In this document: one piece after another, positions 53,305-61,847 of the stretch | Numbering within the stretch: position 1 is the stretch's first letter | How the letters are laid out: each line of letters opens with the position of its first letter | DNA from: Solimonas sp. K1W22B-7 | GTDB lineage: Bacteria; Pseudomonadota; Gammaproteobacteria; Nevskiales; Nevskiaceae | Assembly (NCBI RefSeq): GCF_003428335.1 | Contig: NZ_CP031704.1 | Coordinates: forward strand, 4,092,001-4,156,000 | DNA length: 64,000 bases | Direction of reading: 5' to 3' | Translations under genes and position numbers: made by a program | Notes under the pieces: generated by a model | Database searches by the model: none | The model's input: only the letters and a program-made list of their open reading frames with translations | What the model was told of the DNA's origin: nothing

Positions 53305-54036
53305 ATGTTGGTGGAAGAAGACCGGCAACAGTGCCAGAAGTCCCGCATCGTCCGGCAATCGCCCTGGTTTGCCGGACTGCCCGCCGAGGCGCTCGAACAG
53401 CTGCAGAACAGCATCCGCCTGCGCAATGTGCATGGCGGACAGATCATCGTCGCGCGTGGCATGCCCCTGGACTCCATTCTTGGCATCGTGTCGGGCCGCA
53501 TGCGCTTGGGTGCGGTGTCCGCCCGCGGCCAGGAGGTCAATGTCGGCGACCTGATCGCCGGTGGCTGGTTCGGCGACTTCTCGCTTTACGACGACTCGCC
53601 GTCGCCACTCGACGGTACGGCGCTCGAGGACTCGGTGCTGGCGGTGATTCCACACCGCGTGGTCCACGAGGTCGGCAGGCGCTTTCCGATAATCTACCGC
53701 GAGATGCATCGCGACCTGCTGGTACGCACGCGCAACCTTTGCGACCTGTTCGAACTGGTGGCGGCGCATCCGTTGGCGGTGCGCTTGGCGATCCGGCTTC
53801 TGGTCCTGTTTCAGGAACACGGAAAGGCCATCGGCAATCATTCGAGCAAGCTGACCGTGCGCATCACCCAGGGAGAACTGGCCACCCTCTGCTACGGCAC
53901 GCGCCAGCACATCAACCGCCTTCTCTGCAGCTGGTCGGAGGAGGGTTTCATCAGCATCCGCAATGACTACATCGAGTGCAGCGATTTCCGCCGTCTGGTC
54001 GCGAAGGCCAGCCTCAGCGGTTTCGCCGTTACCTGA
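53305..54036 (+). CDS. Crp/Fnr-family regulator (copy 2)
   Basis: A 243-residue paralogue of the regulator at 50458, without its N-terminal extension. The same domains are present: GGWFGDFSLYDDSPSPLDGT in the ligand pocket (no cAMP-type Arg-Ser) and TQGELATLCYGTRQHINRLL as the DNA-reading part. The recognition helix TRQHxNRxL is identical at the key positions, so both may bind the same palindrome. AGGAGGAAAGC precedes the ATG, which settles the start over an in-frame ATG at 53230. The two copies could form heterodimers or respond to different intermediates. Confidence 0.9.
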   Translation: MLVEEDRQQCQKSRIVRQSPWFAGLPAEALEQLQNSIRLRNVHGGQIIVARGMPLDSILGIVSGRMRLGAVSARGQEVNVGDLIAGGWFGDFSLYDDSPSPLDGTALEDSVLAVIPHRVVHEVGRRFPIIYREMHRDLLVRTRNLCDLFELVAAHPLAVRLAIRLLVLFQEHGKAIGNHSSKLTVRITQGELATLCYGTRQHINRLLCSWSEEGFISIRNDYIECSDFRRLVAKASLSGFAVT

Positions 54037-54047
54037 CCGGGCAGCGA

Positions 54048-54812
54048 TCAGGGCACGCCGCCATCGACGCGCAGCAGCGCACCCGTGGTGAAACTGGAGG
54101 CTTGCGAAGCGAAGTACAGGGCGGCCCCCGCGATCTCCGAGGGCTGCCCCGCGCGCTTGAGGAACAAGGGGTCGGCCATGGTCCGCTGGAACTCGTCGGG
54201 GTCCCAGCCAGCGAACACATCGGTGGCGAATGGCCCCGCAAGGATGGCGTTGACACGCACCTTGGGCCCCAGCGCCTTGGCAAAGCCCTCGGTGAGGGAG
54301 TTGAGCCCGGCCTTGGCCGCCGCGTAATGCAACAGCATCGCCGTAGGCCGGATCGACGAGGCCGAGGAGATGTTGATGATCGATCCGCCAGCACCTGCCG
54401 CCATTCGCGTGCCGACCAGGGCCATCAAGCGGAACGGTGCCTTGAGATTCAGGTCAATGACGCTGTCGATCAGCGACTCACTGACCGACTCGAGGTTCGG
54501 ATAGGCTGGCGAGTTGCCCGCATTGTTGACCAGGATATCTACCTGTCCGAAGCGCTCATAGGCGGCTTCGACCAAAGCCTGGCACTGCGACCAGTCCTTG
54601 ACGTTGATGCCCAGCGGCAACACCTGCACGCCATGCGCCTGCTCCAGTTCGCGCGCCACCGCCACACAGGCTTCAAGCTTGCGGCTGGCGATCACCAGGT
54701 TGGTGCCCTGGCTGGCGAAGGCGGTGGCGATAGCCTTGCCCAAGCCGCGGCTGCCACCGGTGATCAGCGCAGTCTTGCCGCGCAGGTCGAAGAGCGCGTC
54801 CGCTATTGTCAC
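54048..54812 (-). CDS. short-chain dehydrogenase/reductase
   Basis: A 254-residue classical SDR: TGGSRGLGKAIA near 19, NNAGNSPAY near 95, catalytic Ser in INISSASSI near 148, and HYAAAKAG with Tyr and Lys near 162. The ending GALLRVDGGVP is typical of 3-ketoacyl-ACP/CoA reductase-like members. It starts at a GTG (54812) in a GTGA overlap with the GST gene, so the two are coupled. It is a good candidate for the 3-hydroxyacyl-CoA or alcohol oxidation step of the pathway. It converges with the second Crp-like gene. Confidence 0.88.
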   Translation of the reverse strand: MTIADALFDLRGKTALITGGSRGLGKAIATAFASQGTNLVIASRKLEACVAVARELEQAHGVQVLPLGINVKDWSQCQALVEAAYERFGQVDILVNNAGNSPAYPNLESVSESLIDSVIDLNLKAPFRLMALVGTRMAAGAGGSIINISSASSIRPTAMLLHYAAAKAGLNSLTEGFAKALGPKVRVNAILAGPFATDVFAGWDPDEFQRTMADPLFLKRAGQPSEIAGAALYFASQASSFTTGALLRVDGGVP

Positions 54813-55417
54813 TCTAGCGCCACCGAGCGTTGGAAGGCCGGACGGGCCTTGAGGCGTGCCAGATAAGCCTTGACCTGCGGAGAGTAATCGTCGCTGATGC
54901 GCAGGATTTCTCCCAGGTACAGCGCAAAGCCGATCGCAATGTCGGCGATGGTAAAGCGATTGTCGCAAAGGAAGTCGCGGCTCTCCAGCTGCGAGTCCAG
55001 CAGGCGCAAGCGTGCCAGGTACCACTTTCGGTAGTCGGCAGCGGCCTGCGGCAGTCGCCGCTCCTCGGGCTCCAGCAGCGTGTAGCGCAGATAGATCGTC
55101 TGCGGGAAAGTCAACGTGGCATCGCTATGGAACAGCCAGTTCAGATAATTTCCGAACTCGGGGTGGCCGGGCTCCAGGCCGAGGTCGTATCGGCGGTATT
55201 TGTCGATCAGGTAGAGGCAGATGCCCGAGGACTCGGTCATGCGTGCATCGCCGTCCGCGAAGTACGGCACTGTGCCCAGAACATTGACGCCGAGATAACC
55301 CTTGTGGAGGTAACGCGGGGGAAACGGCATCACCTCGAGATCGTAAGGCATGCCCAATTCCTCCAGAGTCCAGAGCGGCCGGAGCGAGCGTGAATCCTTG
55401 CAGTGCCAGAGTTTCAT
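54809..55417 (-). CDS. glutathione S-transferase-family protein
   Basis: A 202-residue GST-fold protein: MKLWHCKDSRSLRPLWTLEE at the start (SRS at the glutathione-activating position), TVPYFADGDARMTESSGICL for the Pro and the Glu-Ser pair, and FLCDNRFTIADIAIGFALYL in the C-terminal domain. GSTs in catabolic clusters often open epoxides or isomerise intermediates; no direct evidence here. A strong palindrome lies 61 bases upstream of its ATG, and the SDR gene is translationally coupled behind it. Confidence 0.85.
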   Translation of the reverse strand: MKLWHCKDSRSLRPLWTLEELGMPYDLEVMPFPPRYLHKGYLGVNVLGTVPYFADGDARMTESSGICLYLIDKYRRYDLGLEPGHPEFGNYLNWLFHSDATLTFPQTIYLRYTLLEPEERRLPQAAADYRKWYLARLRLLDSQLESRDFLCDNRFTIADIAIGFALYLGEILRISDDYSPQVKAYLARLKARPAFQRSVALE

Positions 55418-55477
55418 CGGTGCCTGTCACGAGAGAGGTATATGAGCCAAATCTTCTCCTCTGCACAGCGCGATGGA

Positions 55478-55493
55478 TGTCACCTTGGTGACA
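55478..55493. promoter_or_regulatory. palindromic operator, site 4
   Basis: TGTCACCTTGGTGACA: seven-base arms TGTCACC / GGTGACA are perfect. It lies 61 bases upstream of the GST start codon, a spacing suited to activation. Confidence 0.75.
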
Positions 55494-55642
55494 AAATCCC
55501 GGCACCTGTGCCGATGCTCTGCCTCGGCACGCCGCTGCACCTGTTCGACAGCGGATACCAGTTCTTCATCCGTGCCTTGCCCCAACCCGGCTATTGGAAA
55601 AGTGGGCCGGCAGCCATCCCCGACTGCCGGCCCTAGGGAAAC

Positions 55643-56884
55643 TCAAACGCGCTCGATGATGATGGCCGGCGCCATTCCACCCCCGGTACACATCGTCGCC
55701 AGGCCAGTCGCCTTGCCCTGGCGCTCCATCTCGTCGAGCAGGGCGCCGATGATGATCGCGCCGGTTGCCCCTATCGGATGGCCCAGGGCAATGGCACCGC
55801 CGTTGACATTGACCCTGAGCGGATCGAGTTCGAGGTCGCGCATGAACTTGAGGGCGACGACGGCGAAGGCCTCGTTGATTTCGAACAGGTCGATATCCCG
55901 GGCCGACATGCCGGCCTTCTTCAGCACCGCGCGGCCGGCCGCGGCCGGCGCGTTGAGCATCAGCTCGGGCTCGCAGGCGCCGTTGGCGATTGCGCGCACG
56001 CGGGCGCGCTTCTTCAGGCCGTGAGCCTCGGCGTATTCCGACGAGGCCAGCAACAGCGCCGCGGCACCGTCAACCACGCCGGAGGAATTGCCGGCGTGGT
56101 GCACGTGCTCCACCTGCAAGCCTGGCCAGCGCTGCTGCACCATCTGCCGCGCCGTGATGTTCTCGTCATAGAAGGGGGCGTCGTAGAGCTGGGCGAAGGA
56201 GGGCTTGAGCTGCGCCAGGACCTCGGCAGTGGTTTCCGGGCGCAGAAAGTCCTCGCGATCCAGGGCCACCGAGCCATTGTCGTTCAGCACCGGCACGAGG
56301 CTCCGAGCGAAGCGGCCTTCCTTGACAGCCAGACCGGCGCGCTTCTGACTTTCCAGCGCCAGGGCGTCGAGCTCGGCGCGGCTGTAGCCGCCCTGTGCCG
56401 CGATGACGTCGGCGCAGACACCCTGATGCGGGGTGGGATACATCCGACGCAATTGCGGGTTGTCCGAGTCGATCAGGTACATCGGGTAACCGTTGATGGC
56501 CAGGGTGGCGTGATAGGACATCATTTCAACGCCGCCGCCGACCACGAGTTCCTGCATGCCCGACATGATGGCCATGGCGGCGGCATTGACGGCGGTGAGG
56601 CTGGAGCCGCAGTAGCGGTCGACGGTATAGGCGGTGGCCTCCCGCGACCACCCCGCCAGCAGCGTGGCCGAGCGAGCGATGCATAGGCCCTGCTTGCCGG
56701 CCTGCGTGCCGCAGCCGACGATGACGTCATCGATGTCGGCCGTGTTCAGGGAATTGCGCGCGGCAACGCCGGCCAGCACCGTGGCCAGCAGGTGCTGCGG
56801 ATGCAGGTGTGCCAGCTTACCCTTGCCGATCTTGCCGGCGCTGCGCGGCGTGCGGACGGCATCGACGATCCAGGCTTCTTTCAT
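55643..56884 (-). CDS. acetyl-CoA acyltransferase (thiolase 2)
   Basis: A 413-residue thiolase: nucleophile Cys in TVDRYCGSSLTA near 92, EINEAFAVVALKF near 338, His in GGAIALGHPIGATG near 369 and second Cys in ATMCTGGGMAPA near 400. The sequence is clearly different from thiolase 1, so it may act on another chain length or branch. Its start is 15 bases after the stop of the SCP-x-type thiolase gene on the same strand, so they form one unit behind the palindrome at 58368. Confidence 0.92.
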   Translation of the reverse strand: MKEAWIVDAVRTPRSAGKIGKGKLAHLHPQHLLATVLAGVAARNSLNTADIDDVIVGCGTQAGKQGLCIARSATLLAGWSREATAYTVDRYCGSSLTAVNAAAMAIMSGMQELVVGGGVEMMSYHATLAINGYPMYLIDSDNPQLRRMYPTPHQGVCADVIAAQGGYSRAELDALALESQKRAGLAVKEGRFARSLVPVLNDNGSVALDREDFLRPETTAEVLAQLKPSFAQLYDAPFYDENITARQMVQQRWPGLQVEHVHHAGNSSGVVDGAAALLLASSEYAEAHGLKKRARVRAIANGACEPELMLNAPAAAGRAVLKKAGMSARDIDLFEINEAFAVVALKFMRDLELDPLRVNVNGGAIALGHPIGATGAIIIGALLDEMERQGKATGLATMCTGGGMAPAIIIERV

Positions 56885-56899
56885 GGGTTTCTCCTGTGG

Positions 56900-58078
56900 T
56901 CAGGCGGGCTTGTACAGGGTAACGACCACGCCGCCGGGAACCCCGATGTTGTGCTGCAGCGCGACCCGGGCACCTTCCACCTGTCGCACGCCGGCTTCGC
57001 CGCGCAACTGAGTGACCAATTCGTTGCACTGTGCCAAGCCCGTGGCGCCGATCGGGTGGCCCTTGGACATCAGGCCGCCGGAGGGATTGACCACGTACTT
57101 GCCACCGTAGGTGACATTGCCACTGTCCACCAGCCGTGTAGCGCCGCCCGGCTCGCAGAGGCCCAAGGCCTCGTAGGTGATGACCTCGTTGGGCGTGAAG
57201 CAGTCATGCAGTTCGATCACGTCGACGTCTTCGGGGCCGATGCCGGCGGCCGCGCAGGCCTTTTCACGGGCGCTTCGGGCCAGGTTGAAACCCACCACGT
57301 CGCGCGCGGTACGATAGGTGGCGGGGGTATCCGAGGCCATCCCCTGCCCCGCAATCTCCACCAAGCGCGAGATACCCTTGCGCGCGGCGAATTCACGGCT
57401 AACCAATACGGCGGCGGCGCCCCCACAGGTGGGCGGGCAGCACATCAGCTTGGTGAGGTGCTCACCGTAGACCACTGGCGCCGCCATTACCTCTTCGACG
57501 CTCAGTTCCTTGGTGAACAGCGAATAGGGATTGCGGACGGCATGGCGGCGCGTCTTCACCGCCACCTTGGCGAACAGGTCGGGCCTGGCGCCGTACTCTT
57601 CCAGGTACTCGAAGCCGGCACTGCCGAACATCACCAGCGCGGGCGCGCCCATGGTGGTCTGCGGGCGATTCTCGAACAACGACTTGAAGTGCAGGTCGCC
57701 AGGGCCAACGCGGTCGTCCCAATGGGCGCCCAGAGCGCCCGGGCGCATCTCCTCGAACCCGAAGGCAAGGACGCAGTCGGCACCGGCCTCCACCGCTTGC
57801 CGTGCCAGGAACAGCGCGCTGGAGCCGGAACTGCAGTTGTTGTTGACGTTGAACACGGGGACGTCGGTGACGCCGGCATTGAACAATGCGCGCTGGCCGC
57901 AAGCGGAGTCGCCATAGATGTAGCTGGCGTAGGCCTGCTGCACGTCGGACAGTTCCAGTCCGGCGTCCTTGAGCGCGGCCAGCACGGCCTTGGCGCCCAT
58001 GTCAGCGTAGCTCTCGCTGGCGCCTGGCTTGGAGAACTTCACCATGCCAACGCCACCCACGTATGCCTTGCGACTCAT
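56900..58078 (-). CDS. SCP-x/lipid-transfer-type thiolase-like protein
   Basis: A 392-residue thiolase-fold protein of the sterol-carrier-protein-x branch. The Cys is in NNNCSSGSSALF near 81, the motif ELHDCFTPNEVI near 287 (HDCF instead of NEAF) is typical of this branch, and the His is in SKGHPIGATGLAQ near 342. In steroid and branched-lipid degraders, such proteins take part in side-chain thiolysis or aldolytic cleavage, the latter usually with a DUF35 partner, which is not seen here. The start (58078) overlaps the stop of the deleted acyl-CoA synthetase remnant (ATGA) and has GGAG before it. Confidence 0.87.
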   Translation of the reverse strand: MSRKAYVGGVGMVKFSKPGASESYADMGAKAVLAALKDAGLELSDVQQAYASYIYGDSACGQRALFNAGVTDVPVFNVNNNCSSGSSALFLARQAVEAGADCVLAFGFEEMRPGALGAHWDDRVGPGDLHFKSLFENRPQTTMGAPALVMFGSAGFEYLEEYGARPDLFAKVAVKTRRHAVRNPYSLFTKELSVEEVMAAPVVYGEHLTKLMCCPPTCGGAAAVLVSREFAARKGISRLVEIAGQGMASDTPATYRTARDVVGFNLARSAREKACAAAGIGPEDVDVIELHDCFTPNEVITYEALGLCEPGGATRLVDSGNVTYGGKYVVNPSGGLMSKGHPIGATGLAQCNELVTQLRGEAGVRQVEGARVALQHNIGVPGGVVVTLYKPA

Positions 58079-58308
58079 GTTGCTGCTCCGGTGGAAGCCT
58101 GGCACAGGGCCAGGCGGTCGATCTTGCCGGAGGCGATACGGGGCAGCGCCTCGTCACGGATCTCGATCTGCTTGGGAATCTTGCAGGGCGCCAGGCGCGA
58201 GGCGCGGAATTGGCGCAGCTCCTGCGGAGCAAGCCCGGCGCCCGGCCGGGGCTCCAGCACGGCCGAGACCTCCCCGCCCATGCTTGCGATCCTGTCGGTA
58301 TCACTCAT
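58075..58308 (-). pseudogene. internally deleted acyl-CoA synthetase remnant
   Basis: A 77-codon open frame starting MSDTDRIASM, like the start MSDTEK of the intact synthetase at 26511-28202, that jumps straight to the synthetase C-terminus: VSAVLEPRPGAG, LAPCKIPKQIEIRDEALPRI and the catalytic Lys in ASGKIDRLAL. About 480 residues, including the ATP-binding loop, are missing, so it cannot adenylate. The frame, start codon, operator distance and ATGA link to the next gene are all kept, so the piece may survive just to couple translation of the thiolase. Confidence 0.8.
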
Positions 58309-58367
58309 GCTGCGGCGGCCCGGGTTCTTGTTCTACCCGGATGCTAGGGAAATGCGGCCAACGCAAC

Positions 58368-58383
58368 TGTCACCCAGGTGACA
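58368..58383. promoter_or_regulatory. palindromic operator, site 5
   Basis: TGTCACCCAGGTGACA: arms TGTCACC / GGTGACA with a two-base centre. It is 60 bases upstream of the synthetase remnant's ATG, the head of the two-thiolase unit. Confidence 0.75.
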
Positions 58384-58386
58384 TGG

Positions 58387-58566
58387 CTGGGCCGGCCAGA
58401 ATTCTCAAGCGCGGGAAGCGTCAAAAAGCTGCCCAGGCACTGGCCCAGGGTGGCGTCACCATCGAGCTTGATACTGACGGTGGTGCAAGCGGTCAGGCCG
58501 CTTATTTCACCTTTGAACAGCGCAATGAGATCGGCGGGCGAGGCAGCCAGGATCAGGGGGATGCAC
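58387..58566 (-). pseudogene. possible relic of an SCP2/alkyl-sulfatase-like C-terminal domain
   Basis: A minus-strand frame without start codon reads LILAASPADLIALFKGEISG and then VSIKLDGDATLGQCLGSFL, the pattern of sterol-carrier-like lipid-binding domains (also the C-terminal domain of alkyl sulfatases). It runs on into the operator at 58368. It overlaps the end of the DUF3450 fragment in another frame. The match is by eye and short. Confidence 0.3.
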
Positions 58567-58834
58567 CTGCGACAGCCTGACGGCGGGCAGTCTCCGCGTC
58601 GACGAACTTGACCCAGGTGGTGGCGCTGTTGGCCAGGGTCTCGGTGGTGCGGTAGTCGTTGGCAAGGTCACGGCCCTGCTCGGCAAGACCGTCTACCCGC
58701 TTCTGCGAGTCCCCCTGTGCCGCCAGCCACTGTTCGCCGGCCTGCTTCACCTCGCCGAGATTGGCGGCCTGTGCCGGCAACAGGGTGGACATCGAAGCGA
58801 TGAATAAGACAACTGCGGCCTTACAACGACACAT
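58553..58834 (-). pseudogene. truncated DUF3450-family exported protein
   Basis: A 93-residue protein with a signal peptide (AAVVLFIASMSTLLPAQA) and the first coiled-coil part of DUF3450 (SQKRVDGLAEQGRDLANDYR). Full members are about 250 residues and are the first gene of ExbB/ExbD/TonB clusters that power outer-membrane receptors; here no such genes follow and the reading frame ends after the first helix pair. GGGGGAG lies nine bases before the ATG at 58834. It may be a leftover of an energising system once linked to the receptor. Confidence 0.6.
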
Positions 58835-59040
58835 CTGCCTCATCTCCCCCAGGCGTTGCCACCTGTGCACTTGTGAGGGGCTCCTGGACGGAGCCTCGTG
58901 GAAGGGTCATCGAACGACACCCCTGATTTTGTGAATGCTTGCAAAGCCACGGCGATAGTCGCTGGGCACACTCACCGGCCAGACCATTCCCGTCGCAACT
59001 GCGACGCCCAAGAGGCGACACAATTGCGACGGGAACGCCG

Positions 59041-60189
59041 TCAGATGCCGTACTGGCGTGCCGCCAGGTCGAGCATGATCTCAGCGGATCCGCCGCCGAT
59101 GGCCTGCACCTTGGTCTCGCGGTACAGGCGCTCCACCGGGTTGTCGCGCATGAAGCCATGTCCGCCGAGGATCTGCATCGCCTCGTTGGCGCAGAACTCG
59201 AAAGTCTCCGAAGCCTTGACCTTCAACAGCGCGGTCTCGGCAACCGGCATCTTCCCCTCGCGGTGGCCAATCGTAGCCAGCGTGTAGACCATGGTCTCCA
59301 GCCCCGTGATCTCCAGCATCATGCGCGCCAGCTTGTGGCGGATGACCTGATGGTCGGCCAGGCGCTTGCCGAAGGTCTTGCGCTGCTTGGCATAGTCGCG
59401 GGCGTATTCGTAGCAGATCTTGCTGTAGCCCAGGCAGCCGGCCGCCATGCCGGTACGCTCGCCATTGAAGTTGGCCATGGCGTAAAGGAAGCCCTGATTC
59501 TCGGGGCCGATGCGGTTGGCCACAGGTACGCGTACATTGTCGAAGTACAGCGTGGCGGTATCGGACATCCACCAGCCCATCTTCTTCAGAGGAGTGCGCG
59601 AGAACCCCGGCAGGTCGGTGGGGATCACCAGCAGCGAGATGCCGCCCATGCCATCGCCTCCAGTACGCACGGCAGTGGTCACCCAGTCGGCGCGCATGCC
59701 GGAGGTGATGAAGGTCTTGGATCCGTTGACGACATAGTAGTCGCCGTCACGCACCGCACGGGTCTTCAGCGCCGCCACGTCGGATCCGCCGCCCGGTTCG
59801 GTCACGCCCAGGGCGATGAACTTCTCGCCGCGCAGTACTGCCGGCGCGATCTCCTGCTTGAGCGCCTCGCTAGCGCCTGCGAGCACCGGTGGCAAGCCGA
59901 TACCGTGCGTCATCAGGCCAGCCGGCAGGCCACCAGCGCCACTGCGTGAGATTTCCTCGGCGAGGATGATCTGGTAGTACGGATCGGCGCAAGGAATGCC
60001 GCCATATTCCTCCGGGTAACCCAGCTGCAGGATGCCGACTTCGGCCGCCTTCTTGTGCAGATCGCTGGGGAACAAGCCTTCCTCGTCCCACTTGGCAACG
60101 TTGGGCACGATTTCGGTCTGCACGAAACGGCGGATCTGGTCGCGGTAGGCATCGTGCTCCGCGGTGAGTCCTGGATATTTGAATTGCAT
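59041..60189 (-). CDS. acyl-CoA dehydrogenase (copy 2)
   Basis: A 382-residue FAD enzyme, nearly the same as copy 1 over its whole length: ALGVTEPGGGSDVAALKT near 126, VNGSKTFITSGMRADW, QRKTFGKRLADHQVIRHKL, then GGHGFMRDNPVERLYRE. Differences cluster near IPCADPYYQIILAEEISRSG and in ATIGHREGKMPVAE, which line the acyl pocket and dimer face in the family, so the two may differ in chain preference or form heterotetramers. The ATG at 60189 is 105 bases from a palindrome. A single-gene unit, divergent from the symporter gene. Confidence 0.92.
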   Translation of the reverse strand: MQFKYPGLTAEHDAYRDQIRRFVQTEIVPNVAKWDEEGLFPSDLHKKAAEVGILQLGYPEEYGGIPCADPYYQIILAEEISRSGAGGLPAGLMTHGIGLPPVLAGASEALKQEIAPAVLRGEKFIALGVTEPGGGSDVAALKTRAVRDGDYYVVNGSKTFITSGMRADWVTTAVRTGGDGMGGISLLVIPTDLPGFSRTPLKKMGWWMSDTATLYFDNVRVPVANRIGPENQGFLYAMANFNGERTGMAAGCLGYSKICYEYARDYAKQRKTFGKRLADHQVIRHKLARMMLEITGLETMVYTLATIGHREGKMPVAETALLKVKASETFEFCANEAMQILGGHGFMRDNPVERLYRETKVQAIGGGSAEIMLDLAARQYGI

Positions 60190-60293
60190 GGATGGGCTCG
60201 CTGTTGATGGACGAATGCGGGATGCCGTCGCGCCGCGCGGACCGGCACGGAATGTCCCTGCACGCATCATTGCCTTTACTGCTATCCCGCTCC

Positions 60294-60309
60294 TGTCACC
60301 TAGGCGACA
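60294..60309. promoter_or_regulatory. palindromic operator, site 6
   Basis: TGTCACCTAGGCGACA, one mismatch in symmetry. It lies between the divergent acyl-CoA dehydrogenase copy 2 (105 bases) and the symporter (90 bases to its TTG), so it could serve both. Confidence 0.7.
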
Positions 60310-60398
60310 GCCCTTGCGGGTCGCGGACTCCAGCATCGGCCCTGTCGTCTACAAAGCCTGCGGCTTGGCCGCTTGCATACGCTTCAGGAGATGCTTCG

Positions 60399-61847
60399 TT
60401 GAGCGCAGAGTCCACTCACAACCGGGTGCTGGGACGCGGCCTGCTGTTCGCCTTCGCACTACCGGCGATAATGCAGGGCTTCACGCATGCGCCCGAGGCC
60501 ATGGTCCAGGGCATCTATGCCAAGCACGCCGGCGTATCGCTCGAAGCCCTGGCCACCGCCCTGCTGCTGACCCGGCTGTTCGACGGCCTCACTTATCCCC
60601 TGATCGGTTACCTGTCCGATCGCACCGCGCGTCGCACCGGTAGCCGAAAGCCATGGATCGTGGTGGGCACGGTGGTGACGGTAACCGGCCTGTGGTTTCT
60701 CTATCGGCCGCCGCAGGCAGTTACCAGCGGCTGGTTCCTATGCTGGTTCATGGTCACCTACCTCGGCTGGAAACTCACCGAGATTCCCTACAGCGCCTGG
60801 TCGGTGGCACTGAGCAGCGACTATGTGCAGCGCTCGCGCATACAGGTCTGGCGGGGGCTGGCGATGCTGATCGGCTCCTTCGTGTTCTACCTCGTACCCT
60901 ATATGGCCAAGGCCCTGGGTCTGAGCGACACCACCGAACTGAACCTGCAGAACATGGCGCTCGTGGGAGTGGTGGTGCTGGTACTGGTGCCGGCGATGAA
61001 CCTCTACTCCCTGTGGTGCGTGCCTGACGGCGAATTGCCCCCGCCCCCTCCGGTCGCCGCCGCAGAAAGCTGGCGCAACAGCTGGCGCGTGGTGTGGCAT
61101 GCCGTCGCCCGCAACAAGCCGATGATCCACTTCCTGGCGGCCTTTGTGCCAGCCACCTTTCTGGCCGGCATGGCCACGGGGGCCTCCTACCTGCTCATCG
61201 ACAGCTATCTGGGCCTGGGCAAGCAGTTACCGGGCATCATGTTGGTGGCTATCCCGCTGTCGGTGATCTCGGTGCCGTTCTGGGGCTGGCTGGGAACTCG
61301 CTACGAGCGCCACCACACCTGGTCGGTTGCCCTCGGTGCAATGTCGCTGTCCTATGCCTGCCTGGCCCTGCTGCCACGCGGCGAAGCCGGCCATACACCT
61401 CTGATCGTCATCTATGCAGCGGTGGTGTTCTGCCTGACCAGCATCATGGTGATCGCTCCGGCGATGGTCGGCGACATCGCCGATCACGGGCGGCTGCAAT
61501 CCGGCGAGGACCGCGCCGGCATCTATATCGCGATCATCGCGTTCGTCACCAAGTCCCTGGGGGGCGTCGCCGCGGCCCTGGCCCTGGCCCTGGTCGGCTG
61601 GTTCGGTTTCGACGCCAAGGCCACGGAACAGACCGCCTCCGGTACCTTCGGGATCAAGCTGGTGTCAATCTACCTGCCGGCGCTCGGACTGGGCATCGCC
61701 TCGCTGCTGATCTGGGGCTTCCCCATCACGCGTCGGCAGCAGGAGGCGACCGCTGCGGCGCTGCGGGAACGCGATGCCAGGAACGCCGCAGCCGCTACGG
61801 CCACGGCTCAGGGAACGACGACGGGAACGACGGCCGGCAACAGCTGA
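60399..61847 (+). CDS. GPH-type (MelB-like) sugar/cation symporter
   Basis: A 482-residue, twelve-helix MFS_2/GPH family transporter. Typical parts: LLLTRLFDGLTYPLIGYLSD with the conserved Asp, RTGSRKPWIVVGT after helix 2, and AMVGDIADHGRLQSGEDRAG near 350-370, the family's cytoplasmic loop. I start at a TTG (60399) with CAGGAG eight bases ahead. Family members import glycosides, pentoses or hexuronides with Na+ or H+. In this cluster it may carry the released rhamnose, a disaccharide or the aglycone glycoside across the inner membrane. The C-terminal tail is Ala/Thr-rich and probably disordered. Confidence 0.87.
   Translation: MSAESTHNRVLGRGLLFAFALPAIMQGFTHAPEAMVQGIYAKHAGVSLEALATALLLTRLFDGLTYPLIGYLSDRTARRTGSRKPWIVVGTVVTVTGLWFLYRPPQAVTSGWFLCWFMVTYLGWKLTEIPYSAWSVALSSDYVQRSRIQVWRGLAMLIGSFVFYLVPYMAKALGLSDTTELNLQNMALVGVVVLVLVPAMNLYSLWCVPDGELPPPPPVAAAESWRNSWRVVWHAVARNKPMIHFLAAFVPATFLAGMATGASYLLIDSYLGLGKQLPGIMLVAIPLSVISVPFWGWLGTRYERHHTWSVALGAMSLSYACLALLPRGEAGHTPLIVIYAAVVFCLTSIMVIAPAMVGDIADHGRLQSGEDRAGIYIAIIAFVTKSLGGVAAALALALVGWFGFDAKATEQTASGTFGIKLVSIYLPALGLGIASLLIWGFPITRRQQEATAAALRERDARNAAAATATAQGTTTGTTAGNS

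Noticed and set aside
58029-58580. A plus-strand frame over the synthetase remnant and site 5
   Set aside because: No ribosome site, Arg/Pro-rich composition, and it runs antisense to better supported minus-strand pieces.
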